Origin: Torreya grandis
Taxonomy: Eukaryota > Streptophyta > Pinopsida > Cupressales > Taxaceae
NCBI GenBank assembly: GCA_037957365.1
Contig: JARHVA010006311.1
Location: 248,001 to 312,000, forward strand
DNA length: 64,000 nt
Direction of reading: 5' to 3'
Shown here in pieces: positions 47,270 through 58,491 of this stretch. A program made the translations under genes and the position numbers. The notes under the pieces were generated by a model that worked only from the letters and a program-made list of their open reading frames with translations, had not been told where the DNA came from and did no database searches. Numbering within the stretch: the stretch's first letter is position 1; the number at the start of each line of letters is the position of its first letter.

Positions 47270-48290
47270 TTATGGAATTGTCCCCCAACTCCATGTACTT
47301 ACTCTATTGCTGATTACATTCATAATGTCTAATTCCCCTGTCAATTTTATGCAATATATGAACCATGTATTTAGGTCTTATATTATAAATTTTGTTTTAT
47401 TTTATTTTATTGACATTTTAAGTTTCAATATAAACCTAGAAGAGAATTTAGGACATTTAAAAATAGTGTTTGATACACTTAGAGTGGAAACATTGTTTGG
47501 AATTCTTGAGAAGAGTGTATTTTGTAAAAACATGTTTATTTTATTGGGAAGTGTGATTTCAATAGATGAAGTGGGCATGGACCCATAAAATATCAAGACT
47601 ATATTCGAATGGTTTATCCCTCAATGCACAACAAAAGCAAGCAACTTTCATGTATTAGTAAACTTTTATAATATATTTATTATAAATTCTAGCAGCACAA
47701 GTGCTGCATTAACTTATCACACCAAGGATAGGTCGTTTTCCTGGACTCAAGTATTTGAAATAATTTTTGAACAACTTAAAAATAAGGTGATGTATGATCC
47801 AAATCTTTCTTAATAGACTCTACTAATATCTTTTCCATCAAGTATGATTCTTCGACAATTACAATTAGAGGAATGTTGAGTCAAAAAAGTAAGCCAATTG
47901 CTTATTTTAATGAAAAACTAAATTATGCCAAAAAAGGGTATGATACTTATGAAAATAAATTTATGTAAAATCAAAAATTTAAAACAATCGAAGAAATACC
48001 TATCACATATATAATTCATTTTGTTGACAAAAAATTAAGTTTTAAAATATATAAATACTCAATCCAAGTTATCTCATAAGCATTCCAAATGGATCTCATT
48101 TTTGTAAAGTTATACATTTTTAGTGAAGGGAAAGACAAACATTCTTTCTAATTATTTAAGTAGGAGATGACACCTACTTGTCATAATTATTGATCAAGTT
48201 GTTGGGTTTAAAGAAATGAATAAGGAATTTGTAGTTGATCTATATTTTAGGAAAATTATTACTGGTCTAAAAGATCAAATAGATGGAAGT
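47270..48290 (+). pseudogene. Dead Ty3/gypsy RT and RNase H fragment
   Basis: Plus strand reads SNSPVNFMQYMNHVFRSYI, FYFIDILSFN (the YIDD catalytic box degraded), LEENLGHLKIVFDTLR and CKNMFILLGSVISIDEVG. RNase H phrases follow (SFSWTQVFEIIFEQLK, then FSEGKDNILSNYLSRR, equivalent to KVADALSRR) and a short DLYFRKIITGL tail typical of the region before integrase. The upstream RT motifs and the integrase are missing and stops are frequent. The order matches the usual Ty3/gypsy pol. It is unrelated to the large element at 48974, being on the opposite strand and a different lineage. Confidence 0.75.
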
Positions 48291-48968
48291 GTAGGGTAAA
48301 AATCCAAAATGAGTTAGATCATGCATTATTCAAGTCAAACCCAAATAAGCATAAAGAACATAACTCACAAATCCAACTCCCTTATGGGGTTTTAAAAATG
48401 AAAATTAAGAGCTATTAAAAGAAGGAATACAACATCAAACCTTCCCAAGAGCATCCTTCCTCTAAGTATGGCTTAAAAACATGATTTCCCCTTGATTTGG
48501 TGATCCAAGTCTTTGTAAATGATGAGGGGATTATTCCTCCATCATCTCTCAATCCACCAATGAACTATGCACATAAAATTGATAAAATGTGTGCCAATAG
48601 TTGAAGTTATACTATTTTAAATTTATCATAATAACAATACACAAAAATAGCTGGTGAAGATAATTTTGCATAATAAGTTTACACAAAAGGAGCTTGAAAA
48701 GATGAGTGAGGAACCTTGTATTTATAGATTTTTGGAAATGATCAGAATCAACCATGACTGTCCATCATGAGATCAAGATGTGTGGCCATGAATCAATTCA
48801 ATTTTGGAGGCTCAATACATAAATATCCCATTAATATTTGGAAGAAAGGGGCATTAATGAGGCATGTGATGGCTTAAACCAGATATTTGTTCCATTTATG
48901 GCTTATGGATGCCACCCCACTGATGATGTAGATATTAGAAATGAATTTCTAATTAATATATCTTCAAT
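48291..48968. other. No gene recognised; left flank of Tat element
   Basis: AT-rich flanking DNA into which the Tat element inserted; it resumes at 62641. The open stretch beginning at 48838 runs into the LTR and is not a gene. Confidence 0.6.
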
Positions 48969-48973
48969 ATCTT
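48969..48973. other. Target-site duplication, left (ATCTT)
   Basis: Five bases identical to 62636-62640, immediately outside the TG...CA LTR ends. This shows that the element is a single intact insertion. Confidence 0.95.
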
Positions 48974-50169
48974 TGTTTCTATGCAAAATTGCTTTCTACA
49001 TTCAAAGAAGAAATAAGAAACTGAAAGAAAATGGTCAAGGCTAGAAGTACCTGATAAAGTCGAGCGCACCGAAATCAAACGTTGGAAGATTCTCCTCTTT
49101 GGCTGTGGAGGAATGACACCTGCGAAAAAGAGACTAAAACACGGAAAGATGTTAGTCAAAGATATGGTGGGTTGTCAGGCGAACGCCTGATCCCGGAAGT
49201 ACGAAGACTCCCTAGAAGGATATCAACCCACTGATAAAAAAGTAGAATATTGGACGCAAGTAGATAATAAAAGATAAAATGATAGAAATAAATGACAGAA
49301 AATTAAAATGTGTACCTGATAAGTGGCACTGTTCTGCACAGTCACCGGCGTCGGTCTCTGTGGTGCCGGCGTCAGTCTGGGAAGGTGCCGACGTCGGTTG
49401 AAGTACCGTCGTCGGTCGGGGAAGTGACCGGCGTCGGTCGGGGCAGGTTCTGGACAGAGTTGCAGAAATTCTGGGAGAGTCGGGACAGGGTTTTAGACAG
49501 AGTCGGGACAGGGTCTGATAGAATTAAAATAAGGTTTAGACAGAGTAAGGTCGGGTTTTTGGTCGAGTCTGGGGGTTTGAAGCTTCGGGATGACAGAAAT
49601 AGTGAACGAAGAATAATCAAGAAGAAATAAAAATAAATAAAGAAAATACTTACCTGTCAGAAGCCGTGATGAAAGCCATAGTCGAAGTTGTTGAAGCGTC
49701 TGTGCAGTGTCGGAGTGAAACGAACGCTGGAGTTGGTAGATGCTAGAGTCAGTTGATGGATGCTGGAGTTCGGAGAGTCTGTAAATGTCAAAAATCAGAG
49801 ATCCAGATTGAATGATCGGGTTGATTCTGATGAAGGCCCAGGGACGGTTTCGAGAGACGGTTCGATAACCATTTCGGGAAATCGATCGGGAACCAAATGG
49901 TAACTGATAACGGATAACGGGATGGTGACCGACGTCGGCAGGATTGCCGACGTCGGCCGATAAGTGACCGACGTCGGCGACATCGACCGGGTAAAGACCA
50001 TCATCGGCAGATGCACAATGAGGACAGAGTCTAGCTTTTAGTTCTCTGCTCATTGTTACATGCTGCCAGGGTCAAGGTTGGTGGAACAAGTGATCGACAA
50101 GGGTTAAATAAGCGAAGAAGAATAAGACGGGGAATGACCAGGGGAGTCGACATGATTTCGGTGTCTACA
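48974..50169 (-). repeat. 3' LTR of Tat element
   Basis: 1196 bp, TG...CA on both strands. It differs from the other LTR by about 36 transitions and one 23-bp duplication/deletion near 49480-49505 (GTCGGGACAGGG repeated). It carries clusters of CCGACGTCGG-type palindromes near 49380-49440 and 49930-49980. Confidence 0.95.
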
Positions 50170-50183
50170 TTTGCCCCTTTTTG
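50170..50183 (-). other. Polypurine tract of Tat element
   Basis: Minus strand AAAAAGGGGCAAA abuts the LTR start TGTAGACACC. This is the plus-strand priming site for reverse transcription. Confidence 0.85.
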
Positions 50184-52315
50184 TCTTGTTGGTTGTTCTG
50201 GATGAACTGCAAGACAAAAATAGGAGTGATTGCCCCAGGTGAGGGATAAGGTTGATTTCGTCTTGTTGGTTGTTCGAATGAACTGCAAGACAAAAATAGG
50301 AAGCGGATAGGTTGCCCCGATTATGGATGAGGTATTCCCCCTCAAAGCAGGAGTCGAGGGAAGGGAACCGAGAATCGGGTGCTGATTTGACAAAGAGTGG
50401 ATGAAAAAGGGGTGAGGGTGAATGCTACAAAAGTCGTGATTGCGCGCATACCACTGCACGAGATGGTCAGGTCAAAAAGTGTCGCAGGTCAAGGGTCGAG
50501 GAGTGCCAAAATTGAAATAACTGGGCCCTAGCATTTAGTCATCTACTGATCGGGTCACTCAATCTAAGCTGAAGCTCCAAATGGTCATCGTGTTCCAGGT
50601 ATCCCAGGCTCAGGAAGTGCTCCTAGAAACATGAAAAAACCACAAGTAGGGCGGATCAACCGGTTTGCGATCCTATACTTGTGAGGGTCCAAAAAGGTCT
50701 ACGCACAATTCTGCTAACCAGTCATGAGGTAGCATACATGCAAAAACAACCAAGGCAACAGTGTCTTGGAAGTAGTCGAGGTCAGAGGAGATAGGCATGA
50801 TCTCCAATGGTTGGTGGTCGAGGAGAGGAATGGACGAAAGGATGTGGTCGAGCTAACCCCAGAAGACCCCATGTCAACTGAGTGCTACCTACATAGCCCT
50901 GGTGATAGGGCCTCAGGCCAATGTAGTTCTCCCTAGAAGGGAGGGAGGGTCAAAGGGATAAAATGGGTCATGGTCAAGGACAAGATTATGGTTAAAAGAA
51001 GGAAGGAAGGTTTGTCCATCAGAGAGACGAACAAACGAGAATGGTTGAGCTAACCTCAGAAGACCTCTATGTCAACTGAGTGCTGCCTACATAGCCCTGG
51101 TGATAGGGCCTTAGACCAATGTAGTTCAGACAAAGGGTCTGAGTGGTAGACAGGTGGTTAAAATGGTTGATAGATTGGTCGATGATTGGATGTGGTCAAG
51201 TGTCGAGATGATGAGGGGAAGATGAGGATAAGACGATGCTACAGATTGTGTATTCTGTAGAATTGGTTGAAAGGCTTTCATCCCTAGCAAGTTTCCATAG
51301 TCGTGATGGATGTATGCTAAAAATGAATGAAGGTTGATTTATGCTTTAGCAAGTATTGGTTTATGCTTAACATAAATTGGGTCTAGTCGATAGTTTCCAT
51401 GTGTACTAGTGTCCATAGAAACTATGTGAAAAGGACAAGGGTGATGATAATGTCATGTTGTCGAGTTGTTGGTCTGAGAATGTTTTAGTTGAAAAAGGTT
51501 TGGTTAAAGGTGAGCAAAGTGAAAGATATGTGAAAGGCATATTGCTCTTTCATTGACAAGGACCAAAAAGATAGCATAGATAGGGGTTATGAGAACCAAG
51601 AGCCCCATTCATGCGTGACGTCGTTGACCGTGGTTATGTTAGAGCGGTAATTGAATCACTTAGACATTAAAGTGAGCTCGAAGTCCCTTGAGCAGGTGAT
51701 AGGAGGAGGAAGAAGGGTAACCCATTTTAAGAGCAGAGATAACTTTGCCCCTTTTTATAGGAGACCCTGAGATAACTATAAGTCAAGTCCATGACCTTTT
51801 TTTTTTTTTTTTTTAGCGCAGACTGATCAATGCGGGAAGCCTGCAGAGAGATGTCGTTTGCTTGGTGGTCAGGTTGTGAAGCGGATCAATGCGGGAAGCT
51901 TCTAAAATAGTGTTGTTTATTGCCAGATTTAGTCATATCCATCCTTCGAGGGAGTGGTCTAGATTTTTGTTTAATATAAGGGCTTTTGAATAGCTGTCCT
52001 TCGAGGGAGCAGTCTATTAATTACAGCAATGATAGTACAGCTGTCCTTCGAGGGAGCAGTCTACTTTTTGATTTTGATATTGATATAGTGACCATGGATA
52101 TTGTGACATCTTGATTTGTTTTGACAGAAATGTGAGTCGTGGACAAGATTATAGAAGGTCAAGGGCTCCCTTTTATGAGGACAAAGCATCCATACAGCAT
52201 AAAAGGGTTATAGGAATTGTTAAGAGGAATAGGGTTGAAAGGAAGTAGGATTAAGAGGACGGGGATTGCTAAAAGGGACGAGCTCAAGTTAAGTGTCAAG
52301 TGGATGAATACTCGA
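50184..52315 (-). other. 3' non-coding region of Tat element with internal repeats
   Basis: 2.1 kb between the integrase end and the PPT without a conserved ORF. It holds a 77-bp offset repeat (GTCTTGTTGGTTGTTC at 50183 and 50260) and a roughly 92-bp repeat with 197-bp period (50843-50935, 51040-51132). GATCAATGCGGGAAGC occurs twice (51825-51900) and CCTTCGAGGGAG three times (51942-52055). A run of 18 T lies at 51797-51814. Minus-strand open stretches here lack recognisable motifs. Long 3' regions of this kind are common in Tat elements. Confidence 0.7.
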
Positions 52316-54202
52316 CTAACAGTAGAACGGTCGTAGATGCAACGCATTAAGAGGCTCAGGTTCTGGGCATCCATCAAGAGAAGACAGACGATAAGTCCCT
52401 GATCCATACTTGTGCGTGATAATAAAAGGTCCGAGCCAATTAGGAGCAAACTTGCCTCGTTTACTTCGCTCCATATTGGTCATGTGTTGATTCTCTTTGA
52501 GGACGAGGTCTCCGATGTTGAAATCTCGTTCTCGCAGATTTTTGTCATAGGTGCGTTTGATGCGACGTTGATAGACATGGAGATGATTAAGGGCAGCAAG
52601 ACGGTGTTCGTCAAGTAACTCAAGTTGAGCTAAGCGATCTTGATGAAAGTCATCATTGAAAAGGATATCATGTAGAGAAATGCGGAGAGACGGGATCTGT
52701 ACTTCGAGAGGTAAGACAGCCTCTGTTCCGTACACGAGAGAAAAAGGGGTAGCACCCGTAGAGGTTCACATGCTAGTGCGGTAGGCCCACAAAGCGAAGG
52801 GAATGTGAATGTGCCAATCCCTGCCTGTGTCACTGACCACTTTCATGAGAATTTTGGTGAGAATTTTGTTGGAAGCCTCGGCCTGCCCATTTGCTTGTGG
52901 GTAGTAAGGCGAAGAGAAACTGAGTTTGATGCCGAAGGAGTCGCATAGCTTTTGGACAGTTTTGTTTTTAAAGGACTTACCGTTATCGGTGATGATTTTA
53001 TGAGGGACATCGAAACGACAGATTATGTGGGTGTTGATGAAGTCGACGATCTTGTCGACTTTTGTGGAAACGAGAGGAATGGCTTCCACCCACTTGGTGA
53101 AATATTCAGTGGCTGTGATGATTGATTGATGACGAAGAGACGAATGAGGATTAATCTCACCGATGAGATCTAAACCCCATTGAGAAAAAGGCCAGAAATC
53201 CTGAGCAATTTGTAAGGCGTGACTGGGAAGATGAAGCAAGTTAGAGTGCTGCTGACACTTGATGCAACGCCGAACATAGTCGCTACAGTCTTGATGAAGG
53301 GTAGGCCAATAATAGCCCAGACGAAGGATGCGCTTGGCAACCGAATTCCCACTGAAATGTCTGCCACAAATCCCATCGTGGACTTGTTGAATGGCTTGAG
53401 ATGCTTCAGTGGAGGTGAGACAGTGAAGAAGGAGGCCGTCGAAGCCTCGCTTATAGAGAAGACCCCCTAGCATGGTATAGCGAGCAGTACGCTTGATAAA
53501 AGCTCGTCGTGCATTACTAGAGAGGTTGGGAGGAATGACAGAGAAAGATAAGAAGTCTACAAGTTGCTTATACCAAGCATCTTGTGGGCTAGGGTCTATA
53601 GTGTTGACATGATGAATGTGAGGAGAGATATATGAAGGCAACGGCACACAACGCACCATGACAAAAAGTCTGGATGCAGATGAGGAAGATGGGATATGTG
53701 AAGCAAGAGAAGCCATGGTGTCAGCAAATTTATTCGTGGATCGAGGAACAGTCTGCAGGAGGAAATGGTCGAAAGATGCAAGGAAAATGTCAACACGGTT
53801 TTTGTACCTTTGTAAAATTTCATTTTTACAGAGGTATGAACCGTTGACCTGATTGACGACGAGCTGCGAGTCGCCGAAGATGTTGATGGACTTGATGCTG
53901 AGAGAGAGGGCGGTCTGAAGTCCCAAAATTAAGGCCTCGTATTCGGCCATATTATTGGTACAATCAAAGTCGAGTTTAAAAGACAGAGGCATGGGCTCCC
54001 CTTCGAATGGGATTAGAATAACCCCAGCACCCCCACCTAGTTGACATTTGGAACCGTCAAAGAACATAGTCATCTGATAGGTGGTATCATCGGAGGAAAG
54101 TGCAGCGATAGACTCATCAGGGAATTCACACTGCGAAGGTTGATTGTCAGGAAGAGGGGCATCTGCTAGTTGATCAGCGATGGTTTGCCACTTGATAGAT
54201 TT
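52316..54202 (-). pseudogene. Second (archaeal-like) RNase H and integrase, broken
   Basis: Counting from the ATG at 54073, the second RNase H has D6 in FFDGSK, E44 in NNMAEYEAL and D68 in GDSQLV, an apparently complete active site, with a further D in FADTMASLA. Integrase follows: zinc-binding H232, H239, C270 and C273 (HDGICGRHF ... CIKC), then the core with D302 in WGLDLIG, D363 in TDNG and E399 in GQAEASN. These enzymes would degrade RNA in hybrids and insert the DNA copy. A TGA at 52766-52768 cuts the core just after WAYRTSM. The remaining C-terminal domain (GTEAVLPLE ... GPFIITHKYGSGTYRL ... LRPFYC) runs to 52316. No chromodomain. Confidence 0.9.
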
Positions 54203-55830
54203 CTACTGGATGAATTCGAGATCGAACTCAGCAAGCAGCATGAGCCACCGAGCCATACGTTGATTCTGATATGGCTTGGAGTGCATATACTTGAGAGGGT
54301 CGGTGTGAGTGATGACAAAGGTTTTGTGACTAAGAAGATAGTGGCGAAGCTTAGTAGCAGCAAAGACTAACGCCAAACAGAGTTTCTCGATATGGGTATA
54401 CTGAGTTTCATAGTCGACCAGTGTTTGGCTGATGTAATAAACGGCTTGCTCAAGGTGATGTTCATCTCGGTGCGCGATCATGGCACCTAACGAATGGTGA
54501 GTGGCTGAGATATAAAGGTAGAAGGGTTGGTCATCTTTAGGTGGAATGAGGACTGGTGGAGAGACCAGATAGCGTTTTAAGGCTTCAAAAGCCTCTTGAC
54601 AGTTCTTATCCCATGTAAAAATGACGTCCTTTTTAAGGAGATGATGAAAAGGTTGACAGCGGTCTGAAAGCTGCGAGATGAAGCGACGAATGGACTGGAG
54701 CTTGCCTTGCAAACTGCGAAGCTGCTTGAGATTAGTCAGGGGAGGCATTTCGAGGATAGCGCAAATCTTGGCGGGATCTATCTCGATGCCATGGAAGGAA
54801 ACAATGAAGCTGAGAAGCTTACCAGAGAGGACCCCAAAGACACATTTCTTGGGGTTAAGACGAACATGGTACTGAAGAAGATGAGAAAAGATGATTCTGA
54901 GAATGGTCAGATGGTCGCAGCGAAGCTTGGACTTGCCGAGCAGGTCATCCACATAGTCCTCCATGATTTTGTGGAGGAGATCGTGGAAAATGTAGGTCAT
55001 GGCGCGCTGATAAGTGGCGCCTGCATTTTTCAAGCCGAAAGGCATGACTCGATAGTAGAAAGTCCCCCATGGGGTGATGAAAGTAGTCTTGTGCTGATCT
55101 TCCGGAGCGATCAGGATTTGATTGTATCCTGAAAACCCGTCCATAAGAGATAGCATCTCATGGCCGGCCGTAAGATCAACAAGCTGGTCGATGTTAGGAA
55201 GAGGAAAGTCGTCTTTGGGACAGGCTAGGTTGAGGTCGCGATAGTCTGTGCAGATCCAAATCCCCCCAGTTGCCTTGGTGATTGGGACGATGTTAGAGAC
55301 CCACTGTGGATAGTCGATGGGCTGGATGAAGGAGACAGAAAGGAGGCGCTGAAGTTCCTCTTTAACAAGGAGGGCAATGTGGGGATGCATCTTTCGAAGC
55401 TTTTGCCTGACAGGCTTAGCCTCTGGTTTGGTGACAATGTTATGGGTAACGATGGTGGGGTCGATGCCAGGCATATCACTGTAAGTCCAGGCAAAGGCCT
55501 TGCTATGGTCGGAGAGGAAATGGGTATAGTCAAGCTGCTCCTGAGCGTCTAAAGATTGGCCAATCTTTAAGACATGAGGAACATCAGAAGAAGGAAGGTT
55601 GATGTCAATGGTTGATTCATTTAACATAACCTGGGTCTCAGAAGGGAGGGAGCACTGGATGAAAGAATCATCAGTGCCCATGTAAGAAAGAATGGCGTCA
55701 TCGTCAATGCAATGAATAGTGTGAATGGTTGCCGACTCATCTTCGATCATGCTGGGAAGAATGAGAGGGAGAGATTTGGACACCCCATTGAGCTGATAAG
55801 TCAAGGGGTTCAGGTGAATGGTGTTTATGG
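54203..55830 (-). pseudogene. Reverse transcriptase and degenerate RNase H, broken
   Basis: Residues counted from the TTG codon at 55804; no start is implied because this is the middle of a polyprotein. RT motifs: FIQPIDYPQWVSNIVPI, DYRDLN, FPLPNIDQLVD, D222 in SLMDGFSGY, MPFGLKNAGATYQ and YVDD at 284-287. The following RNase H (about 430-530) keeps EKLCLALVFA and TDP, but the first catalytic Asp is replaced in LYISATHHSLGAMI. This is the expected loss in Tat elements once the second RNase H took over. The frame ends at a TAG (54203-54205) in the middle of continuous homology. The upstream junction is the frame slip at 55831-55840. Confidence 0.92.
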
Positions 55831-58491
55831 AAAAAAAAAACTAGGAGGAATGGAAACCACTAACTCCATAGGTGAAGGTGGTGAAACAGGCGAGTGTGGA
55901 GGAAATTGGTCAAGGATTGGTTCAGGACAAAGGTCTAAAGGGTCTTGAGTGGGGTCGTGATATCCCAAACCATACCGTTTCTTGGCGTCATCATCATTGA
56001 GCGGTTGGATAGGCTGATGGGAGCCCTGCTCATAGCGTTCGAAACCAAAACCCTTCCATGCACACCTGTAAAGGTAAGTGTGTGCAAAGGCGGGGTTGCC
56101 AAGAAACGAGAAATCTAATGTGAAAGGTTGAGGTGAAGAAAGAGGATTACCGTCAAGAGGAGCTTGATTAAGCCTCCCATAGACGAGGTTGGTGCGAAGG
56201 TGAGGGGGACCATAAGGTATGATCATCCCTATTCGATGGTCGTAGCTGGGGCTGTGATGAAGGCGTCCATACTCTTGTGGAGTTTGGAACATGTCTAAAG
56301 CCAGCAAGCGATATTCTCCCAATGAAAGTATTTGGAAGACGTCTTCCATGGGGTCTATGGTTGTCGCTTGAAGGGGAGGTGTAAGGGCGACCGCCTGTTG
56401 CAAACTGGTCGAAGCTTTCGCAGATGGAGGCAGTGCCGGGGTTAACGACTTGATAGGAATGAGGACATCGTTTGGACGGTAGGTGGTGTTGCATGTTTTG
56501 AAGGGCGAAGGGTCAGCAGGAATGGTATGGACTTGTCTGTCATGCTCAAACTTCATACAACGGTGCAGGGTGGAGGGGACACAGGACATGGCGCGGATCC
56601 AGGGTCAGCCCAGCAAGATGTTGTATTGGAACTCTCCTTCGATGATGTAGAAGAGCTCTGGGACTGTGCGTGGACCAACGCAAATATGAAGGATGACTGT
56701 GCCAATGGTTGTGGCAGTAGTGTCATTGAAAGAGCGCAAGATCGCGTCAGTTTTGGAGACGCAATTCTTGGGAAGAGCCAACTGATCAAAGGCATGGGTG
56801 GAGATGATGTTGATGCTAGCTCCCCCATCGATCATAATGCGTTTAATGCGTGTCCGATCGATATAGGCAGTGATGAAGAGGGCGGCGTCCTGATCTTCCG
56901 TGTTGGATGTGGGAATCTTAGAATCGCTGAATGTAATGGAGGCGATAGGGGCTAAGGAGTGGACAAGGGCAGCAAGTGGCTGGGGATCCTCGGGTTGGAC
57001 CTCTGCTGCCTGTAGGGCTTGGATGAGGGCCTGACGATGTTGGGGTGAGGTTTGGATGAGATCGTAGAGGGACATCTTCACAGGCGTCTGGTGAAGCTGT
57101 TTCAACATAGAGTCGTGGATTGGTCTGGAAGAAGAAGAAGAAGAAGAGGAGGGTTGAGGCACGCCAAGGATAGAAATCTTAGGCTTAGGCGGTTGAGGTG
57201 GATTGACAAAAGGGTAGGTCCAAGGAATGGCGGCTTTTTCTTTCGCCTTGTCCTTTTGTGACCTAGTGGTGATGTGAATGGCATTGATTTCAAAGATGGG
57301 AGGTGAAGATGATGAAGGGGTTGTAACCGGTTGATGAGATGTGGATGGATTTGAAGAGGTAGAAGGTTTATGAGAAGGAGTCGGGGGGCGGTCGAAAGTG
57401 TCCTCAAAGAGAAGAGTGTCTTTCTCCAGATAATGGCGAATGACAGCCTTGAGGGCACAGCAAGTCTCGGTGTCATGTCCTGGTGTACGATGATATAAAC
57501 AAATCTTCGTGTCATCGAACCAGGAGGGTTTAGACCCGAGAGGTTGGAAAGGCTTGATGGGTGGAAGAGTTATGCTAGAAGTTTGCAAAAGTCGTTGCAA
57601 GATTAAAGAGTATGAACCCACAAAAGGATCCGTGCTCATTGATGTATGCGATGTAGATGACTTTTGCTTGGGCGAAGTTGGAGGGGGTTTTCGTACCACC
57701 TTTTGGGTTGATGGTGCGATGACAGGCTGAGACGGTACACTCTTCATGAGAGGTATCGCCCTTTTGGGAGAGGGTAGGCTAGTGGTCGGCAAAGGAAGCA
57801 AAGGAGGCAATCGGTTTTGATTAAAGGTTGGAGTGGGAAGGACTCTGGTTAGGGTTGAAGGATGCGGGCCCAAAATGGAGGGCAATGGTGACGGAAGAGG
57901 AGGCGTTCGCCTCTGTGGTTTGGCAGTCTTTTGTGATTTAGGTTGAAGATTACTATTAGTTGAAGTTTGGTTTAAGTCCACCTTCACTTGTGGATGAGTG
58001 AGGTTGGAGACGGGGTGAACGCCAAGCGATTTGATAGGTTTAGGTGGAGTAGATGAGGGTTTTGGTTTTGATGAAGTTGATGAAGATGTAGACGGTCTGG
58101 AAGTGGAGATCGGATTTTTGTTGATAGTCTTAGGAGGTTCTGCCATGGGAGGATTAGCAGCATGAGATGAGAGGGCCCGGGCTTGTTGAAGAGCTGTGAG
58201 ATGGTCCCACAATCCCTGATGTTCCACTTTCCTAGAAGGGAGAAGTTCGAGTCTCTCCACTAGTCGGAAAAATGGCTGAGAAGATGCGGGATGAAGTTTG
58301 GGCTCTTGAGAAGACGTCGACGGTTGTGGGACTGAAGGTATGGTAATTTCGGCCCCAAAGCATGGTGAAGTTTGGACAGGTTCATGTTTGGTTGGAGACG
58401 AAGGAGAGATAGGTTCTTCCCTGGGTGGAGAAGAAACTGGAGAATGAAGCTCCTCAAGCGGGTAAAGGGCAGGGATGATAGTGCCCTCCAC
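55825..58491 (-). pseudogene. Gag C-terminal part with second knuckle, and protease, broken
   Basis: Continues the gag frame after a TAA at 58492. A Ser/Pro-rich linker leads to a second knuckle-like motif CLYHRTPGHDTETC (about 57501-57460). The retropepsin follows with IMIDGGASINIIS (D at about residue 555) and ends NILLG before a TGA at 56605-56607. The frame then continues with WIRAMSCVPSTLHRCMKF (the usual post-GRPW segment) and a 240-residue Pro-rich linker to 55825. The DGGAS active site instead of DTGA/DSGA is typical of Tat proteases. Role: maturation of Gag and Pol polyproteins. Confidence 0.88.
55831..55840 (-). other. Homopolymer frameshift between protease and RT frames
   Basis: A run of ten A (T on the coding strand) separates the gag-protease frame, which ends in TAA at 55825, from the RT frame. 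Only a change of run length by -2 or +1 reconciles the frames. It may be a real mutation or a sequencing/assembly error. It lies downstream of the protease, so programmed gag-pol shifting is unlikely. Confidence 0.7.

Noticed and set aside
49310..49630. Open frames inside the Tat LTRs on both strands (also 49493-50053 and 61701-62519)
   Set aside because: They lie in LTR sequence, differ between the two LTRs through the 23-bp indel and have no known domain. They arise from GC-rich repeat words.
54707..55132. Long plus-strand frames across the Tat pol and gag regions
   Set aside because: Opposite-strand shadows of a clearly recognised RT/gag reading.
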